Assembly (NCBI GenBank): GCA_030378035.1
Contig: JAUCGI010000003.1
Location: forward strand, 37,763 to 101,762
Source of the DNA: Desulfobacterales bacterium HSG2
GTDB lineage: Bacteria; Desulfobacterota; Desulfobacteria; Desulfobacterales; 4be13
Direction: 5' to 3'
Length of the DNA: 64,000 nucleotides
Shown here: piece by piece, positions 11,101 to 18,796 of the stretch
Numbering within the stretch: position 1 is the stretch's first letter
Layout of the letters: each line of letters opens with the position of its first letter
Position numbers and translations under genes: made by a program
Notes under the pieces: generated by a model
The model's database searches: none
What the model was told of the DNA's origin: nothing
What the model saw: only the letters and a program-made list of their open reading frames with translations

Positions 11101-11483
11101 TGATACATTTTGCCGTGGAGAAAATTCGACTTTGCCACGGATCTGATATTCACCCTGGCTTCTATCCAGTCACTGCATTCTTTTGCAACGGATTTTTGCC
11201 GGAGCCTGCTATGAAGCGGAATCACCAACTGGTCATCTTCGATTTCAAATTCTTTCCTGTCTGTTTTTGAAGGATCAAGAGAACGGATAAAAGCCGGTTC
11301 GCCAAACAGAAAATTGAGGGATTCGATATTGTTCAGCTTGTCTTTCAGGTGCTGATATGCATAAATCGTGAAATAGGCTGATACCACAGAAAGCCTGCTC
11401 CCCTCATCAATCTGCTGTTTTAAAAATTTCCCGACACTTCCTCTTTTATGATTGTCTTTGATTGAAGAAGGTATGAGAGTCAT
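8154..11483 (-). CDS. PLD-nuclease/SNF2-type helicase fusion
   Basis: About 1109 residues. The N-terminal part carries a phospholipase-D-type motif (HGKMYHI...GSSNFT, near residues 118-140), the signature of PLD-superfamily nucleases. A superfamily-2 helicase follows: Walker A ADSVGLGKT near 276, DESH box near 366, LLLSATPVNND, and the late motif QRFGRIDRLGS near 829. The ATG at 11483 has an AAAGGA site; an ATG at 11501 is also open. Such fusions accompany DNA methyltransferases in restriction-like systems. Here the Eco57I-type methyltransferase starts 29 bases downstream. The likely role is ATP-driven translocation and cleavage of unmodified DNA. Confidence 0.88.
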   Translation of the reverse strand: MTLIPSSIKDNHKRGSVGKFLKQQIDEGSRLSVVSAYFTIYAYQHLKDKLNNIESLNFLFGEPAFIRSLDPSKTDRKEFEIEDDQLVIPLHSRLRQKSVAKECSDWIEARVNIRSVAKSNFLHGKMYHISNNGNQKAILGSSNFTVRGLGLGGNPNIELNMEVTDDRDRADLLNWFEEIWEDNHLVKDVKADVLRYLEQLYAENDPEFIYFKTLYHLFEKFLSEQRRGGLLDENTGFFDTKVWNMLYAFQKDAVKGAINKILRHNGCVLADSVGLGKTFEALAVIKYFELLNNRVLVLCPKKLSDNWTVFQAQNNSLLNPLIDDRLGYTVLSHTDLSRDSGRSVSNIDLGAINWGNYDLVVIDESHNFRNNTRGKRDEEGHIIRKSRYEKLMADIINSGVRTKVLLLSATPVNNDLKDLRNQLYFISGGKEDAFYDKTDVKHLAQTMKEAQKTFTRWADPKKNGTRDVKKLLEKLDSSFFKLLDELTIARSRKHIQTYYKEEMERIGAFPKRLPVISRAPDIDTKDEFPSYDGINREIMTYKLSLFNPWAYVRDEWKSFYEKKAGKTVIAFSQENREHFLIGMMKVNFLKRLESSIESFETSMERTMEKITGLQDRIRAYKAAVSDSPEIESPEIYDEDDTELNDANSIGKKLKYDLAHLDLDLWLKDLKSDKDALVLLKNSAKAVTPDRDEKLGVLKSLIREKTEKPINDGNQKVIVFTAFTDTANYLHENLLPFATEELNLHIALVSGSGTNRTTLGKTRFEHILTNFSPISKNRDKIKEMPQDEEISILIATDCISEGQNLQDCDYLINYDIHWNPVRIIQRFGRIDRLGSRNKKIQLVNFWPTDDLNNYINLKDRVEARMALVDITATGQDNLLRKDQIRGLIEDDLNFRNRQLKRLKKEVLDLEEIDENISLSEFTLDDFRVELANYIEKNREKLQNAPLGLYAVVPSPGSEFFRSSEIGDMSDSAKDIIRPGVIFCLRQKGDTGGNETVNPLSPYFLVYVRRDGTVRFNYTHAKQILEIFRLLGNGVDAPYDELCDLFDKETKSGSEMREYNLLLSRAISEIRSVFKKQVNRKLLRGRGGIIPKSERPEKSDQFELISWLVIK

Positions 11484-11507
11484 GTTTTTTTCCTTTCTCA
11501 TTTTTAA

Positions 11508-11963
11508 TCATCCCGAAGCCGCGAGCAATTCCACAGAGTCCTCAACATATTCTTCCACATCGCAATGATCCGATTGAAATTGGCTGAGAATTTTCAGGAT
11601 CCGTTCAGAGACAACCAGCATATTGTCATCTGATATGCCGAAGTCGTCAGCGCCTGCCTCCCCGTGTACTTTCAGCCACCGGAATTTCGGAATATTCCTT
11701 CCCGCATGCAAATCGGCGAACTGCTTTGATTTTGTAATTTTAACATTGCCGAAGTCACATCCGGAGAGGCCCAGTTTTCCAAGTTCAGGCATGAGGCGTT
11801 CTGTGACAATATAACACGGAAACGATTCCAGCAAATCGTCACCCAGCCATCCGTCCAACTCGTAATGCAGTTTATGAACGCAGGGGGGATGAACTGTCGC
11901 ATCCATCTCTGTGTCAGACCCCGGACCTCCGGCCACTTCAGGTTCTAAGATGTAGAATCTCAT
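11508..11963 (-). CDS. Conserved small protein, possibly immunity-like (imm11-type)
   Basis: 151 residues with a GGAGCAG ribosome site before the ATG. The acidic protein has the pattern PKFRWLKVHGEAGADDFGIS followed by LVVSERIL. This resembles a family of small proteins annotated as imm11/DUF1629-like immunity proteins of polymorphic toxins, but the assignment is by eye and weak. It is the first gene of the operon that continues into the PLD-helicase and methyltransferase. No toxin with a matching architecture is visible next to it; the HicB-like remnant lies just upstream. Confidence 0.6.
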   Translation of the reverse strand: MRFYILEPEVAGGPGSDTEMDATVHPPCVHKLHYELDGWLGDDLLESFPCYIVTERLMPELGKLGLSGCDFGNVKITKSKQFADLHAGRNIPKFRWLKVHGEAGADDFGISDDNMLVVSERILKILSQFQSDHCDVEEYVEDSVELLAASG

Positions 11964-11981
11964 AATTTCTGCTCCTCAGCG

Positions 11982-12155
11982 TTACGCCACTTCTTTCATA
12001 GGCCGGACCGACGGAATTGGAAGCAGGCGTCCCTCAGATTCAAAATGTTGAATAACATCTTCAATAACTTCACATAATTCGCCATATAATTTTACCGGGT
12101 CATCACCATGAATGCCGGTAATCAGGTCAGGACATTTTCCAATGTAAACTTGCTC
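11982..12155 (-). pseudogene. HicB-family antitoxin, 5'-truncated remnant
   Basis: Reading the minus strand from about 12149 gives VYIGKCPDLITGIHGDDPVK followed by a helix and EGRLLPIPS, then a stop at 11982. This matches the middle and C-terminal part of HicB-like antitoxins (YIGxCPEL...GxHGxDPxxxYxELCE). The N-terminal ~15 residues and start codon are missing. The reading frame runs directly into the tandem-repeat hairpin at 12150-12262 and meets a stop there, so the repeat array has replaced the 5' end. No HicA toxin gene is visible. Confidence 0.7.
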
Positions 12156-12262
12156 TTACCCTTGCTCTTACTCTTGCTCTTACTCTTGCTCTCACTCCTG
12201 ACCGGGAGTAAGGGAAAGAGCAAGATTAAGAGCAAGAGCAAGATTAAGAGCAAGATTAAGAG
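12150..12262. repeat. Tandem-repeat hairpin, unit CTCTTR / YAAGAG
   Basis: The left arm is built of CTTGCTCTTACTC-type hexamers and the right arm of the complementary AAGAGC/AAGATT hexamers around a short centre near CTGACCGGGAG. The two arms can pair over most of their length. It lies between the 3' end of the flavoprotein gene at 12307 and the HicB remnant. The flank at 12263-12280, read on the minus strand (CTGACGGATTTTGTGG), resembles one end of the repeat at 40101-40350. Confidence 0.9.
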
Positions 12263-12306
12263 ACCACAAAATCCGTCAGAACCAGGAACAATGAACCGCA
12301 AGACTT

Positions 12307-14466
12307 TCACACCGGCGAAATTTCATCATGCCGCTTCGCCGATTCCTTTCGCGCACACGCATCGCAGATCAGCCGTTCCGATATTATCTGAGGTGCCTTT
12401 TTATCCACCCGTTTCCGGATATATTCAAGATATCTCCGGGTCCCCAGTACCGCGTCGCAGGTATCACAATGCAACAGCTTCTGGCGGTTCAGGATGGTTC
12501 CGCACAAGGAAAGGACCCGCTCGTTTTTGATATCCCTGATCTGCATGGCTTGGTTGGGGCAGTTGGCCGCACAGGCCCCGCAGGTGATGCACCGATCCTC
12601 GGTGATCCTGAAATCAGTGGGCGTGGTGTGGTCAAAATCGAGATACCCCAACTGCAACGCGTCGATTCCCATCTTATCGCGGCAGACCGATATACAATCC
12701 CCGCAACGCCGGCAGATATCGCAACGGAGACATCGCCGGGCCTCCTCTCTGGCCGTCTCCTCCGAATATCCGAGTTCGACCTGCTGGAACATGGTGCGAC
12801 GCCTGTCAATGTTCAGCAGAGGCATCTCCGGCCGCTTCAGGATCATCTTGGTGATGGCCGGCACTTCCAGCCATTCCATCCTGCCCCGGCGGACCGGAAC
12901 CGGCGGAGTGCTGGGCTGGGGAATGCCGGAGAGATAGCGGTCAATAGCGTCCGCGGCTTTTTTTCCGCCGCCGATGGCCTCGATCACGGTGGCCGGACCT
13001 GTGACCGCGTCTCCGGCTGCAAAGACCCCGTCCATGGAGGTTTCCATGGTGGCCGTGTTCACCCGAATCGTGTTCCACCTTGTCAGATTCAGGTCAGGCA
13101 AGGTACTCAGGGGATCCATATCCACCCGTTGCCCGATGGCCGGGATAACCACGTCCGCGTCTATGACATAGTCGCTCTCCTCTATGGGAACCGGAGATTT
13201 TCTGCCACTCCCCGATGTTCTGGCCACCATTTTCGCCCTGAGACATTTAACTCCGGTCACGCGGCCAGACTTGCCCATAATCTCAGTCGGAACGGTGAGA
13301 AAGGATAGCCGGACGCCTTCCTCCTCGGCCTGTTCGACTTCCTCGACATCGGCCGGCATATCGGACCGGGTCCGGCGGTACGCGATGGTCACCTCCTTAC
13401 ATCCGAGCCGTAACACGGTCCGGGCAACGTCAATAGCGACGTTTCCGCCGCCGATGACCACCACTTTTTTGCCTGGAATCCGCCGCTCCCCCAAGGCCAC
13501 CCGGCGCAGGATATCTATGGCATCCAACACTTGGAGGTAATCTTCTTCTCCCGGAATATTCATCTTGATCGCCTTGTGCGCGCCGATAGCGATAAAAAAG
13601 GCACCAAACCCCTCGCTTCGTAATTGCTCCAAGGTGACATCCTTTCCGAACCGCGTGCTGAAGCGGAATTCGATTCCCAGCTCTTCAAGCATGGCCACTT
13701 CCCGGTCAATCACTTCCCGGGGAAGCCGATACCGGGGGATGCCCACCATGACCATCCCGCCGGCCACGGACAGTGCCTCGATAATCCGGACCGTGTAGCC
13801 TTTGAGCGCGAGATAATAGGCCGCGCTCATTCCGCCCGGGCCCGCGCCGATGACGCAGACCTTTCTGTTTTTATCCGGCGCCTTATCCGGGTTCTTATAC
13901 TGATGCTCGGACATGGCCCGCTCCGCGGCATACGCCTTGAGGAGTTTGATGGAGACCGGCGTGTCAATCCGGGCCCGCACACACATAAATTCGCAGGGCC
14001 GGGTGCAGACCAGTCCGCAGACCCAGGGAAAGGGATTGTCCCTCCGAATCACCTCGATGGCCTCCGCGTCCCGGCCCATGCCGATAAGGGTCACATAAGT
14101 GGGAACATCAATGCCCGCGGGACAGGCCATCTGACAGGGCGCGGGGGCCAGTTTCACGCAAGCACCGGTGGCACAGTTGTGCGTCTCCACATGACTTGAA
14201 AAGATTTCCGGGTGGTCATTCAGCGCGGAGATGACCATTTTCCCGGGTTCAAATCCGGATTCGTTTCCTTGGGTCATCATCTCCCGGGCAAGGGATTTTA
14301 TGGCATCCAGATGGTCATTCCCGGCTCTGCCCCAGGCCACATCTTCCAAGAGTTCCAGAATCTCCTCGGCCATGCGTCTGACCTTCGGATGCGTCAGACC
14401 GCCCGAATGAATGATATCCTTTAATTTGATGATCGTATGGTTGACCGGACAAGTTGTGTCAGACAT
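12307..14466 (-). CDS. GltD/NfnB-like NAD(P)-FAD oxidoreductase with C-terminal ferredoxin domain
   Basis: 719 residues. The N-terminal Fer4_20 domain has CQMACPAGIDVP and CGLVCTRPCEFMC. It is followed by an FAD-binding GAGPGGMSAAYYL and an NAD(P)-binding VVIGGGNVAIDVA. The C-terminal section has a cysteine-rich region (CLRCDICRRCGDCISVC), a 4Fe-4S motif (CITCGACAANCP) and a final CDTCD...CDAC pair. It is the last gene of the unit Mo-oxidoreductase, FeS subunit, flavoprotein, starting 25 bases after the FeS gene. By family it moves electrons between NAD(P)H and FeS clusters, so it probably links the molybdoenzyme to the NAD(P) pool in the cytoplasm. The pairing, and not the substrate, is supported by the sequence. 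Confidence 0.88.
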   Translation of the reverse strand: MSDTTCPVNHTIIKLKDIIHSGGLTHPKVRRMAEEILELLEDVAWGRAGNDHLDAIKSLAREMMTQGNESGFEPGKMVISALNDHPEIFSSHVETHNCATGACVKLAPAPCQMACPAGIDVPTYVTLIGMGRDAEAIEVIRRDNPFPWVCGLVCTRPCEFMCVRARIDTPVSIKLLKAYAAERAMSEHQYKNPDKAPDKNRKVCVIGAGPGGMSAAYYLALKGYTVRIIEALSVAGGMVMVGIPRYRLPREVIDREVAMLEELGIEFRFSTRFGKDVTLEQLRSEGFGAFFIAIGAHKAIKMNIPGEEDYLQVLDAIDILRRVALGERRIPGKKVVVIGGGNVAIDVARTVLRLGCKEVTIAYRRTRSDMPADVEEVEQAEEEGVRLSFLTVPTEIMGKSGRVTGVKCLRAKMVARTSGSGRKSPVPIEESDYVIDADVVIPAIGQRVDMDPLSTLPDLNLTRWNTIRVNTATMETSMDGVFAAGDAVTGPATVIEAIGGGKKAADAIDRYLSGIPQPSTPPVPVRRGRMEWLEVPAITKMILKRPEMPLLNIDRRRTMFQQVELGYSEETAREEARRCLRCDICRRCGDCISVCRDKMGIDALQLGYLDFDHTTPTDFRITEDRCITCGACAANCPNQAMQIRDIKNERVLSLCGTILNRQKLLHCDTCDAVLGTRRYLEYIRKRVDKKAPQIISERLICDACARKESAKRHDEISPV

Positions 14467-14491
14467 AGTTTTCCCCTAAAAACCTAAAAAC

Positions 14492-15007
14492 CTAAAAACT
14501 GGTATGATCCAAAACCGCGACAGATTTCGCATGCCGTTCCCGGCGTATCTGGGTCATCTCCTCAACCCTTCCGAAACTGAGCGCGTGGCTTGTGCATGTT
14601 GTCACACACGCGGGCTTCATCCCATGATCGATCCTCTCCATGCAATAATCACATTTCACCACCTTGCCAGTCTCCGGATTCCACTGGGGCGCGCCCCATG
14701 GACATGCGGAAACACAGGTCTTGCAACCCACGCAAAGGCCCTGGTCAACCAGCACGATCCCATCCTTTTCCCGGCGTTGCATGGCCCCGGTGGGACAGGC
14801 CGCGACGCACCAGGGATTTTCACAGTGGAAACAGGGCATGAAGATATGCGATGCCCGGGGAACCCCGCCCACAAAATGAGGCCCCACCGTGATGATCTGG
14901 CAGGGTCTGGGCCCCACAGGCAGTGCTTTGTTGCTCTTGCACACCACTTCGCATGAATGACATCCGATACACTTCTTTGTATCCTGAAACAGATAATATT
15001 TGCTCAT
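14492..15007 (-). CDS. Four-cluster ferredoxin subunit of molybdopterin oxidoreductase (copy 1)
   Basis: 171 residues of the DmsB/PhsB/FdhB type, with four cysteine groups: CIGCHSCEVVC, CFHCENPWCVAACP, CVGCKTCVSACP and CDYCMERIDHGMKPACVTTC. The start has a GGAGAAGAG ribosome site. There is no Tat or Sec signal, so it should stay in the cytoplasm with the catalytic subunit encoded 22 bases upstream. It would wire the molybdenum site to the GltD-like flavoprotein encoded next. It is paralogous to 24390-24902, which sits directly before rnfC. Confidence 0.92.
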   Translation of the reverse strand: MSKYYLFQDTKKCIGCHSCEVVCKSNKALPVGPRPCQIITVGPHFVGGVPRASHIFMPCFHCENPWCVAACPTGAMQRREKDGIVLVDQGLCVGCKTCVSACPWGAPQWNPETGKVVKCDYCMERIDHGMKPACVTTCTSHALSFGRVEEMTQIRRERHAKSVAVLDHTSF

Positions 15008-15029
15008 CTTCTCTTCTCCTTCCGCTCGC

Positions 15030-17114
15030 TTATGGCAGTCTCACTGTAACATAAGTATCATGCAATGCTGGGCTTCCGCCAATCATATCAGAAAGGTTCT
15101 CCTGCAACTCGCTGTCCGCCACTCCTTTGTTGTAAGAGCGACTGGCCAGTTTGGCCTCATGGCCGAAACCGTGAAGCATGAAAACGCATTCCGGATGAAT
15201 CAGGTCGGTCACATGAGCTTGGATATCCCCGGATCCGCACGCGGATGAGACTACCACAGTGTCCCCGTTTTTCACGCCCAAAGCCGATGCTTTTTCGGAA
15301 TTGATCCAGAGTGTGTTCTCATGGCAGATTTCATTCAGATACGGATTGTTCTGGGTGGAGATATGGGTATGCACGGCATTCCGCCCCACAACGAGCCGGA
15401 ACTGATTTTCCGGAGGGGCCGGCACAGGTTCGTAAGCCGGAAATGACTCGAACCCGGCATCTTCCAAAAGGGAGGATCTCAATTCGATCTTTCCGGACGG
15501 GGTTTTGAATTTGAGCCCATCCTTCCGGTCCCAGAATATCTGATCCTTTCCGTAAGCCACAAAGCCTTTGGCCTCAAAATCCTCCAACGTGAAGCCAGTT
15601 CCTTCCAACTGCCAACTGACCAGTTCTTCCATGTTCTGATATGGAAAATAGTTCCCGATCCCGATGCGCTCCCCGATCTGCTTCAGAATCATCGCGCCCT
15701 CGCGGGTGTCGTAACGCGGGGGAACGGCCTGACGCCTCAGAAACATCTGGGGCTTGAGCCCGTTGGCCTGCTGGATGCAGTCGGTCCGTTCCAGATAGAC
15801 GGATTCCGGGAGGATCACATCCGAATGCCAGGCAATGTCACTGTGATTAATGTCGATGGAGACGATCAGGTCGAGCTTGTCCAAAGCCTTTTTGGTCAGA
15901 TTCCTGTCCGGCATGGACATGAGCGGATCAAAGCGGTACGCGAACAAGGCTTTGATGGGATAGGGATCCGCATTCAGGATCGCGGCGGGGAGCATCTGTC
16001 CCACCCCGTGATTCGGATCCGGGAGGGGAAAATCCGGAGTTCCCACTTTGTCGAACCGGGGGACCCCGATTTTGGGGAATTCCTGCTCAGTCAGTTTTCT
16101 GGCGGGTTTGCCACCCACCTCTCCGGGGCCTTTTTTGATGAAAAATCCGCCTTTTACTTCCATGCTCCCCATGAGCGCGTTCAGGATCATGATGGACCGG
16201 CGCAGATAAATCTCATTGACGTGATTCGCGCCCCGGTACCCGAAATGGAAGATGACCGCCGGCTTCTCATTGCTCATCTCCCTGGCCAGGGCCACGATCT
16301 CCTGAGCCGGGATCCCGGTCTCTTTTTCGGCCCATTCCGGCGGGTACGCGCTGACAAAATCCTGAAGGTCAGAGATCCCGAGTATCCATCGATCCGCATA
16401 CGCCGCGTCATACAGTCGCTCTTTGAGGATGACATGGATCAGCGCGTAGTTCAGGGCCAGATCTGTGCCCGGCCGGATCATCCAATAGCGATGGGCCTTG
16501 GTCGCGGTAATGGTGACCCGGGGATCAATATAAGTCAGTTTGGCCCCGTTTTCCAGGGCATGCATCAGGGTGTTCACCTCTTTTACCGAAAGGGCTTCAA
16601 AGATGTTCCTGCCGTACATGACAATGTGCCGGGTGTTTTTGTAATTCATGCTCATCTGTCCATCGGTGAGACCGAACAGGGACCGGCACGCGGTATTCAC
16701 GGATCCCTTGCATAGCGCGTCATGGGTGAAGTGGTTCGGGGAGCCGATGGCCTTCAGAAATGTCTTGCTGACATGGGTGGCCAACTGGGTCCGTTCCCCC
16801 AGAACCACACTGTGACCGCCGTGTTTGTCTATGATCTCCCCCAGTTTGTCCCCGACAAAATCGAGGGCCTCATCCCATGTTGCCTTTCTCCAGTTGCCCG
16901 ACCCACGAGGGCCCGTCCTGATGAGTGGAAACTGAAGTCTTTCATTGTCATAAAGCAGGGAAATGCCGGCTGCCCCTCTGGGGCACAAACTCCCCTCCAT
17001 GCCGGCCACATGCGGATTCCCTTCTATCCATTTCACCTGCCCATCTTTCACCACGACCTTGATCGGGCATCGGATGGAACACATGAAACATAAACTGTAC
17101 ATCTTTTTTTCCAT
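15030..17114 (-). CDS. Molybdopterin (bis-MGD) oxidoreductase catalytic subunit, PhsA/PsrA-like (copy 1)
   Basis: 694 residues. An N-terminal 4Fe-4S motif CFMCSIRC...CPRG begins at residue ~9, with no twin-arginine signal, so the enzyme is predicted to be cytoplasmic. The probable metal-ligand cysteine is in HDALCKGSVNTACR. It is a member of the DMSO reductase superfamily; the substrate (for example a sulfur compound, formate or another acceptor) cannot be told from the sequence. A full-length paralogue lies at 24920-27004. The leader of the two genes is conserved, but here it is split by a miniature element at 17133-17256. The downstream FeS and flavoprotein genes complete the unit; no NrfD-type membrane subunit is present. 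Confidence 0.9.
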   Translation of the reverse strand: MEKKMYSLCFMCSIRCPIKVVVKDGQVKWIEGNPHVAGMEGSLCPRGAAGISLLYDNERLQFPLIRTGPRGSGNWRKATWDEALDFVGDKLGEIIDKHGGHSVVLGERTQLATHVSKTFLKAIGSPNHFTHDALCKGSVNTACRSLFGLTDGQMSMNYKNTRHIVMYGRNIFEALSVKEVNTLMHALENGAKLTYIDPRVTITATKAHRYWMIRPGTDLALNYALIHVILKERLYDAAYADRWILGISDLQDFVSAYPPEWAEKETGIPAQEIVALAREMSNEKPAVIFHFGYRGANHVNEIYLRRSIMILNALMGSMEVKGGFFIKKGPGEVGGKPARKLTEQEFPKIGVPRFDKVGTPDFPLPDPNHGVGQMLPAAILNADPYPIKALFAYRFDPLMSMPDRNLTKKALDKLDLIVSIDINHSDIAWHSDVILPESVYLERTDCIQQANGLKPQMFLRRQAVPPRYDTREGAMILKQIGERIGIGNYFPYQNMEELVSWQLEGTGFTLEDFEAKGFVAYGKDQIFWDRKDGLKFKTPSGKIELRSSLLEDAGFESFPAYEPVPAPPENQFRLVVGRNAVHTHISTQNNPYLNEICHENTLWINSEKASALGVKNGDTVVVSSACGSGDIQAHVTDLIHPECVFMLHGFGHEAKLASRSYNKGVADSELQENLSDMIGGSPALHDTYVTVRLP

Positions 17115-17132
17115 GAAATTTCTCCGTTTTTA

Positions 17133-17256
17133 GGCATCCTTTATTTTGCCTGAAAAGTAGTTCACACTTTTAAGTTCGTAGTTCCGCCTTTAGGCGGTGC
17201 CACACCGCCTAAAGGCGGAACTACGAACTTAAAAGTGTGAACCCATAAAGGATGCC
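17133..17256. mobile_element. Miniature element, family A (GGCATCCTT ends) in the leader of the Mo-oxidoreductase gene
   Basis: The 124-bp element has terminal inverted repeats GGCATCCTTTAT / ATAAAGGATGCC and an exact 8-bp target duplication CGTTTTTA (17125-17132 and 17257-17264). Its interior is a long perfect hairpin (TTCGTAGTTCCGCC and its complement around TTTAGGCGG). The paralogous leader at 27005-27035 has the uninterrupted sequence CTCCGTTTTTACTGTAAAAA, which serves as an empty site. It places 124 bp between the ribosome site region and the upstream leader of 15030-17114. Confidence 0.93.
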
Positions 17257-17337
17257 CGTTTTTATTGTAAAAATACGCTCTTCTAAATATTGCCTCATCC
17301 ACATCCCAGATTAAAAGAGCTCCGTATTTTTCAAGAT

Positions 17338-17748
17338 TTAGGAAATCGGAACCTGTTTTTTTCTCATGTAATCATCTATGGCAGAATGCAATGTCCGGGC
17401 CGCAAGCGATGCACAATGGATGTGGTCTTTCGGAAGACCGCCGATGGATTTCTGAATCATATCCGCGTCAATATCGAGTATCTCTTCCGGTGATTTTCCC
17501 TCTGCAATATCCGCGGCCGCAAGAGCACAGTTAAAGCTGTACGCGCAGCCATTTGTCCAGTGGGAAGTCTTAACCACTTTGTTCTTTTCAAACTGAAGAC
17601 GAATCTCCATTGTATCCCCGCACGGGCCTGTAATACAGGCTTTGGCGTCCGGAGCATCAAGGCGGGGATTCAGCCAGTAATAAACAGCAAACCATATCCC
17701 CACAACTACAAGCATAAGGCCGGTTCCGGCAAGCAGTGTCAGTAACAT
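17338..17748 (-). CDS. Membrane-anchored IscU/NifU-like protein
   Basis: 136 residues. An N-terminal transmembrane helix (LLAGTGLMLVVVGIWFAVYY) is followed by a domain with the IscU/NifU-N pattern: ACITGPCGDTMEI, TNGCAYSFNCALAAADIAEGK, and GGLPKDHIHCASLAARTLHSAI, giving three candidate cluster-ligand cysteines. IscU-type proteins are normally soluble, so the anchor is unusual. The gene lies between rnfB and the second Mo-oxidoreductase in the same orientation, suggesting a role in cluster delivery or repair for these FeS-rich complexes; this is inference from position. Confidence 0.82.
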   Translation of the reverse strand: MLLTLLAGTGLMLVVVGIWFAVYYWLNPRLDAPDAKACITGPCGDTMEIRLQFEKNKVVKTSHWTNGCAYSFNCALAAADIAEGKSPEEILDIDADMIQKSIGGLPKDHIHCASLAARTLHSAIDDYMRKKQVPIS

Positions 17749-17837
17749 AGAAATTAAACATCAAGAATTAAGGAGTAGGAGTAGGCTGTCTAAATCAGCC
17801 CTTCGGCAGGCTCAGGGCACGGCGGATGCCAGTCGCT

Positions 17838-17890
17838 GGCCGGTCGCTGAGCCTGTCGAAGCGTGGCCGGTCGCTGAGCCTGTCGAAGCG
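17838..17890. repeat. 27-bp tandem duplication abutting the rnfB stop codon
   Basis: Two tandem copies of GGCCGGTCGCTGAGCCTGTC + GAAGCG(T) lie immediately after the rnfB stop codon on the minus strand. Similar GACAGGCTCAGCGACC sequences are common dispersed repeats in bacterial genomes. A related half copy occurs at about 17795-17822. Confidence 0.8.
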
Positions 17891-17891
17891 A

Positions 17892-18776
17892 TCAGAGCGC
17901 CAAAGCTTCCCGCTCCGTAATTTCATTCTGATCTTTCAGGAGCGGATGCTTCCGGAAAGGCTGAATAAGATGGAGCATAAAACATGCTTTCACACATGCT
18001 TCATGGCACGAAGGTCCGTATTCCATACACCGTTTATGGTCTGCTCTTATGAGATCATCCTCAAGGGATATCGCATTGGCAGGGCATGCTCTGACACAGG
18101 ACATACAATGGAAACATCCGAATGAACAGATTTTATGGTTCTTGTTTATAACGGCTCTGCTGCTGCACCGGACAATTATCCGTGCGCTCCGGGGAACGAG
18201 ACTGAAAAGCCCCTTGGGACAGGTATTCACACACATACCGCACCCCACGCAGATATCCGGATCAACAACCGGGAAGTGGTGAACCATGGTAATCGCGTTA
18301 AAGGGACATGCGCTCTCACACTCGCCAAAACCGACGCACCCATACTGACAATCTGTTGGCCCGGCAAAGGCCAGATTCGCGGCAGAACAGTTTCCATATC
18401 CGATATAGTCATACTTTTCATATCCGGTTCTTATGCCTCTTGAACAGTGAACTGCTGCCACGGCTCCTTCTGCCGATCCGAGTTCCTTTCCGGTAATTTT
18501 GGCCACAGCCTCTGCAACAGGCACCTTTCCCGGAAAACAGAGATTCGGAGGAACATCCGAATTCGTGACTACGGCTGAGGCGTACGCTTCGCACCCGGCA
18601 AAGCCGCACGCTCCTCACTGTCCTCCGGCAAGGACTTCCTGAACCGCCTCGACCCTGGGATCAGTCTCAACCGCAAATTTATGAGCTGCAAGCCCCAGTC
18701 CGATGCCGAAAAAAATACCGATACAGCCTAATACGGTCAATCCTCCCAGGGCCAGTTTGATATATAACGGATCCAT
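17892..18776 (-). CDS. rnfB: Rnf complex subunit B with an in-frame UGA (probable selenocysteine)
   Basis: Reading from ATG 18776 gives a 294-residue RnfB if the UGA at 18615-18617 (codon 54) is decoded. The N-terminal transmembrane helix is followed by VQEVLAGGQ-U-GACGFAGC; in RnfB the same place reads (N)CGACGFAGC, so the UGA replaces the first cysteine of the N-terminal 4Fe-4S motif. Downstream are the other expected motifs: CQYGCVGFGECESACP, CVGCGMCVNTCP and CFHCMSCVRACP. The frame is otherwise intact on both sides. A hairpin with the UGA at its base follows (18576-18617). RnfB passes electrons from ferredoxin to the membrane part of the ion-pumping ferredoxin:NAD+ oxidoreductase. Without decoding, only a 53-residue peptide and a start-less remainder would result. 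Confidence 0.85.
18576..18617 (-). promoter_or_regulatory. Candidate bacterial SECIS hairpin after the rnfB UGA
   Basis: In the transcript, UGAGG at the codon can pair with CCUCA 37 nt further on. The stem continues through CGU/ACG and GCUU/AAGC, enclosing an 11-nt apical loop that contains CGGGU. A stem-loop starting at or just after UGA, with a G/U-bearing apical loop, is what bacterial SelB recognises. Pairing was done by eye, with small internal bulges, and no energy was computed. Confidence 0.6.
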
Positions 18777-18796
18777 TTTTTCTTCCTTTCATTATA

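Noticed and set aside
12122..12310. Small protein with a poly-leucine helix
   Set aside because: The leucine run is encoded by the CTCTTR repeat array; no conserved residues outside it.
12328..13308. Long plus-strand open frame of 326 codons opposite the GltD-like gene
   Set aside because: It is the complement of a clearly conserved flavoprotein; its translation has no domain pattern. The same holds for similar frames opposite the Mo-oxidoreductase genes and PLD-helicase.
18615..18617. rnfB as an ordinary pseudogene with a stop mutation
   Set aside because: The UGA falls precisely on a cysteine position, the frame is intact on both sides for 294 codons, and a hairpin follows; decoding as selenocysteine is the simpler account, though not proven.
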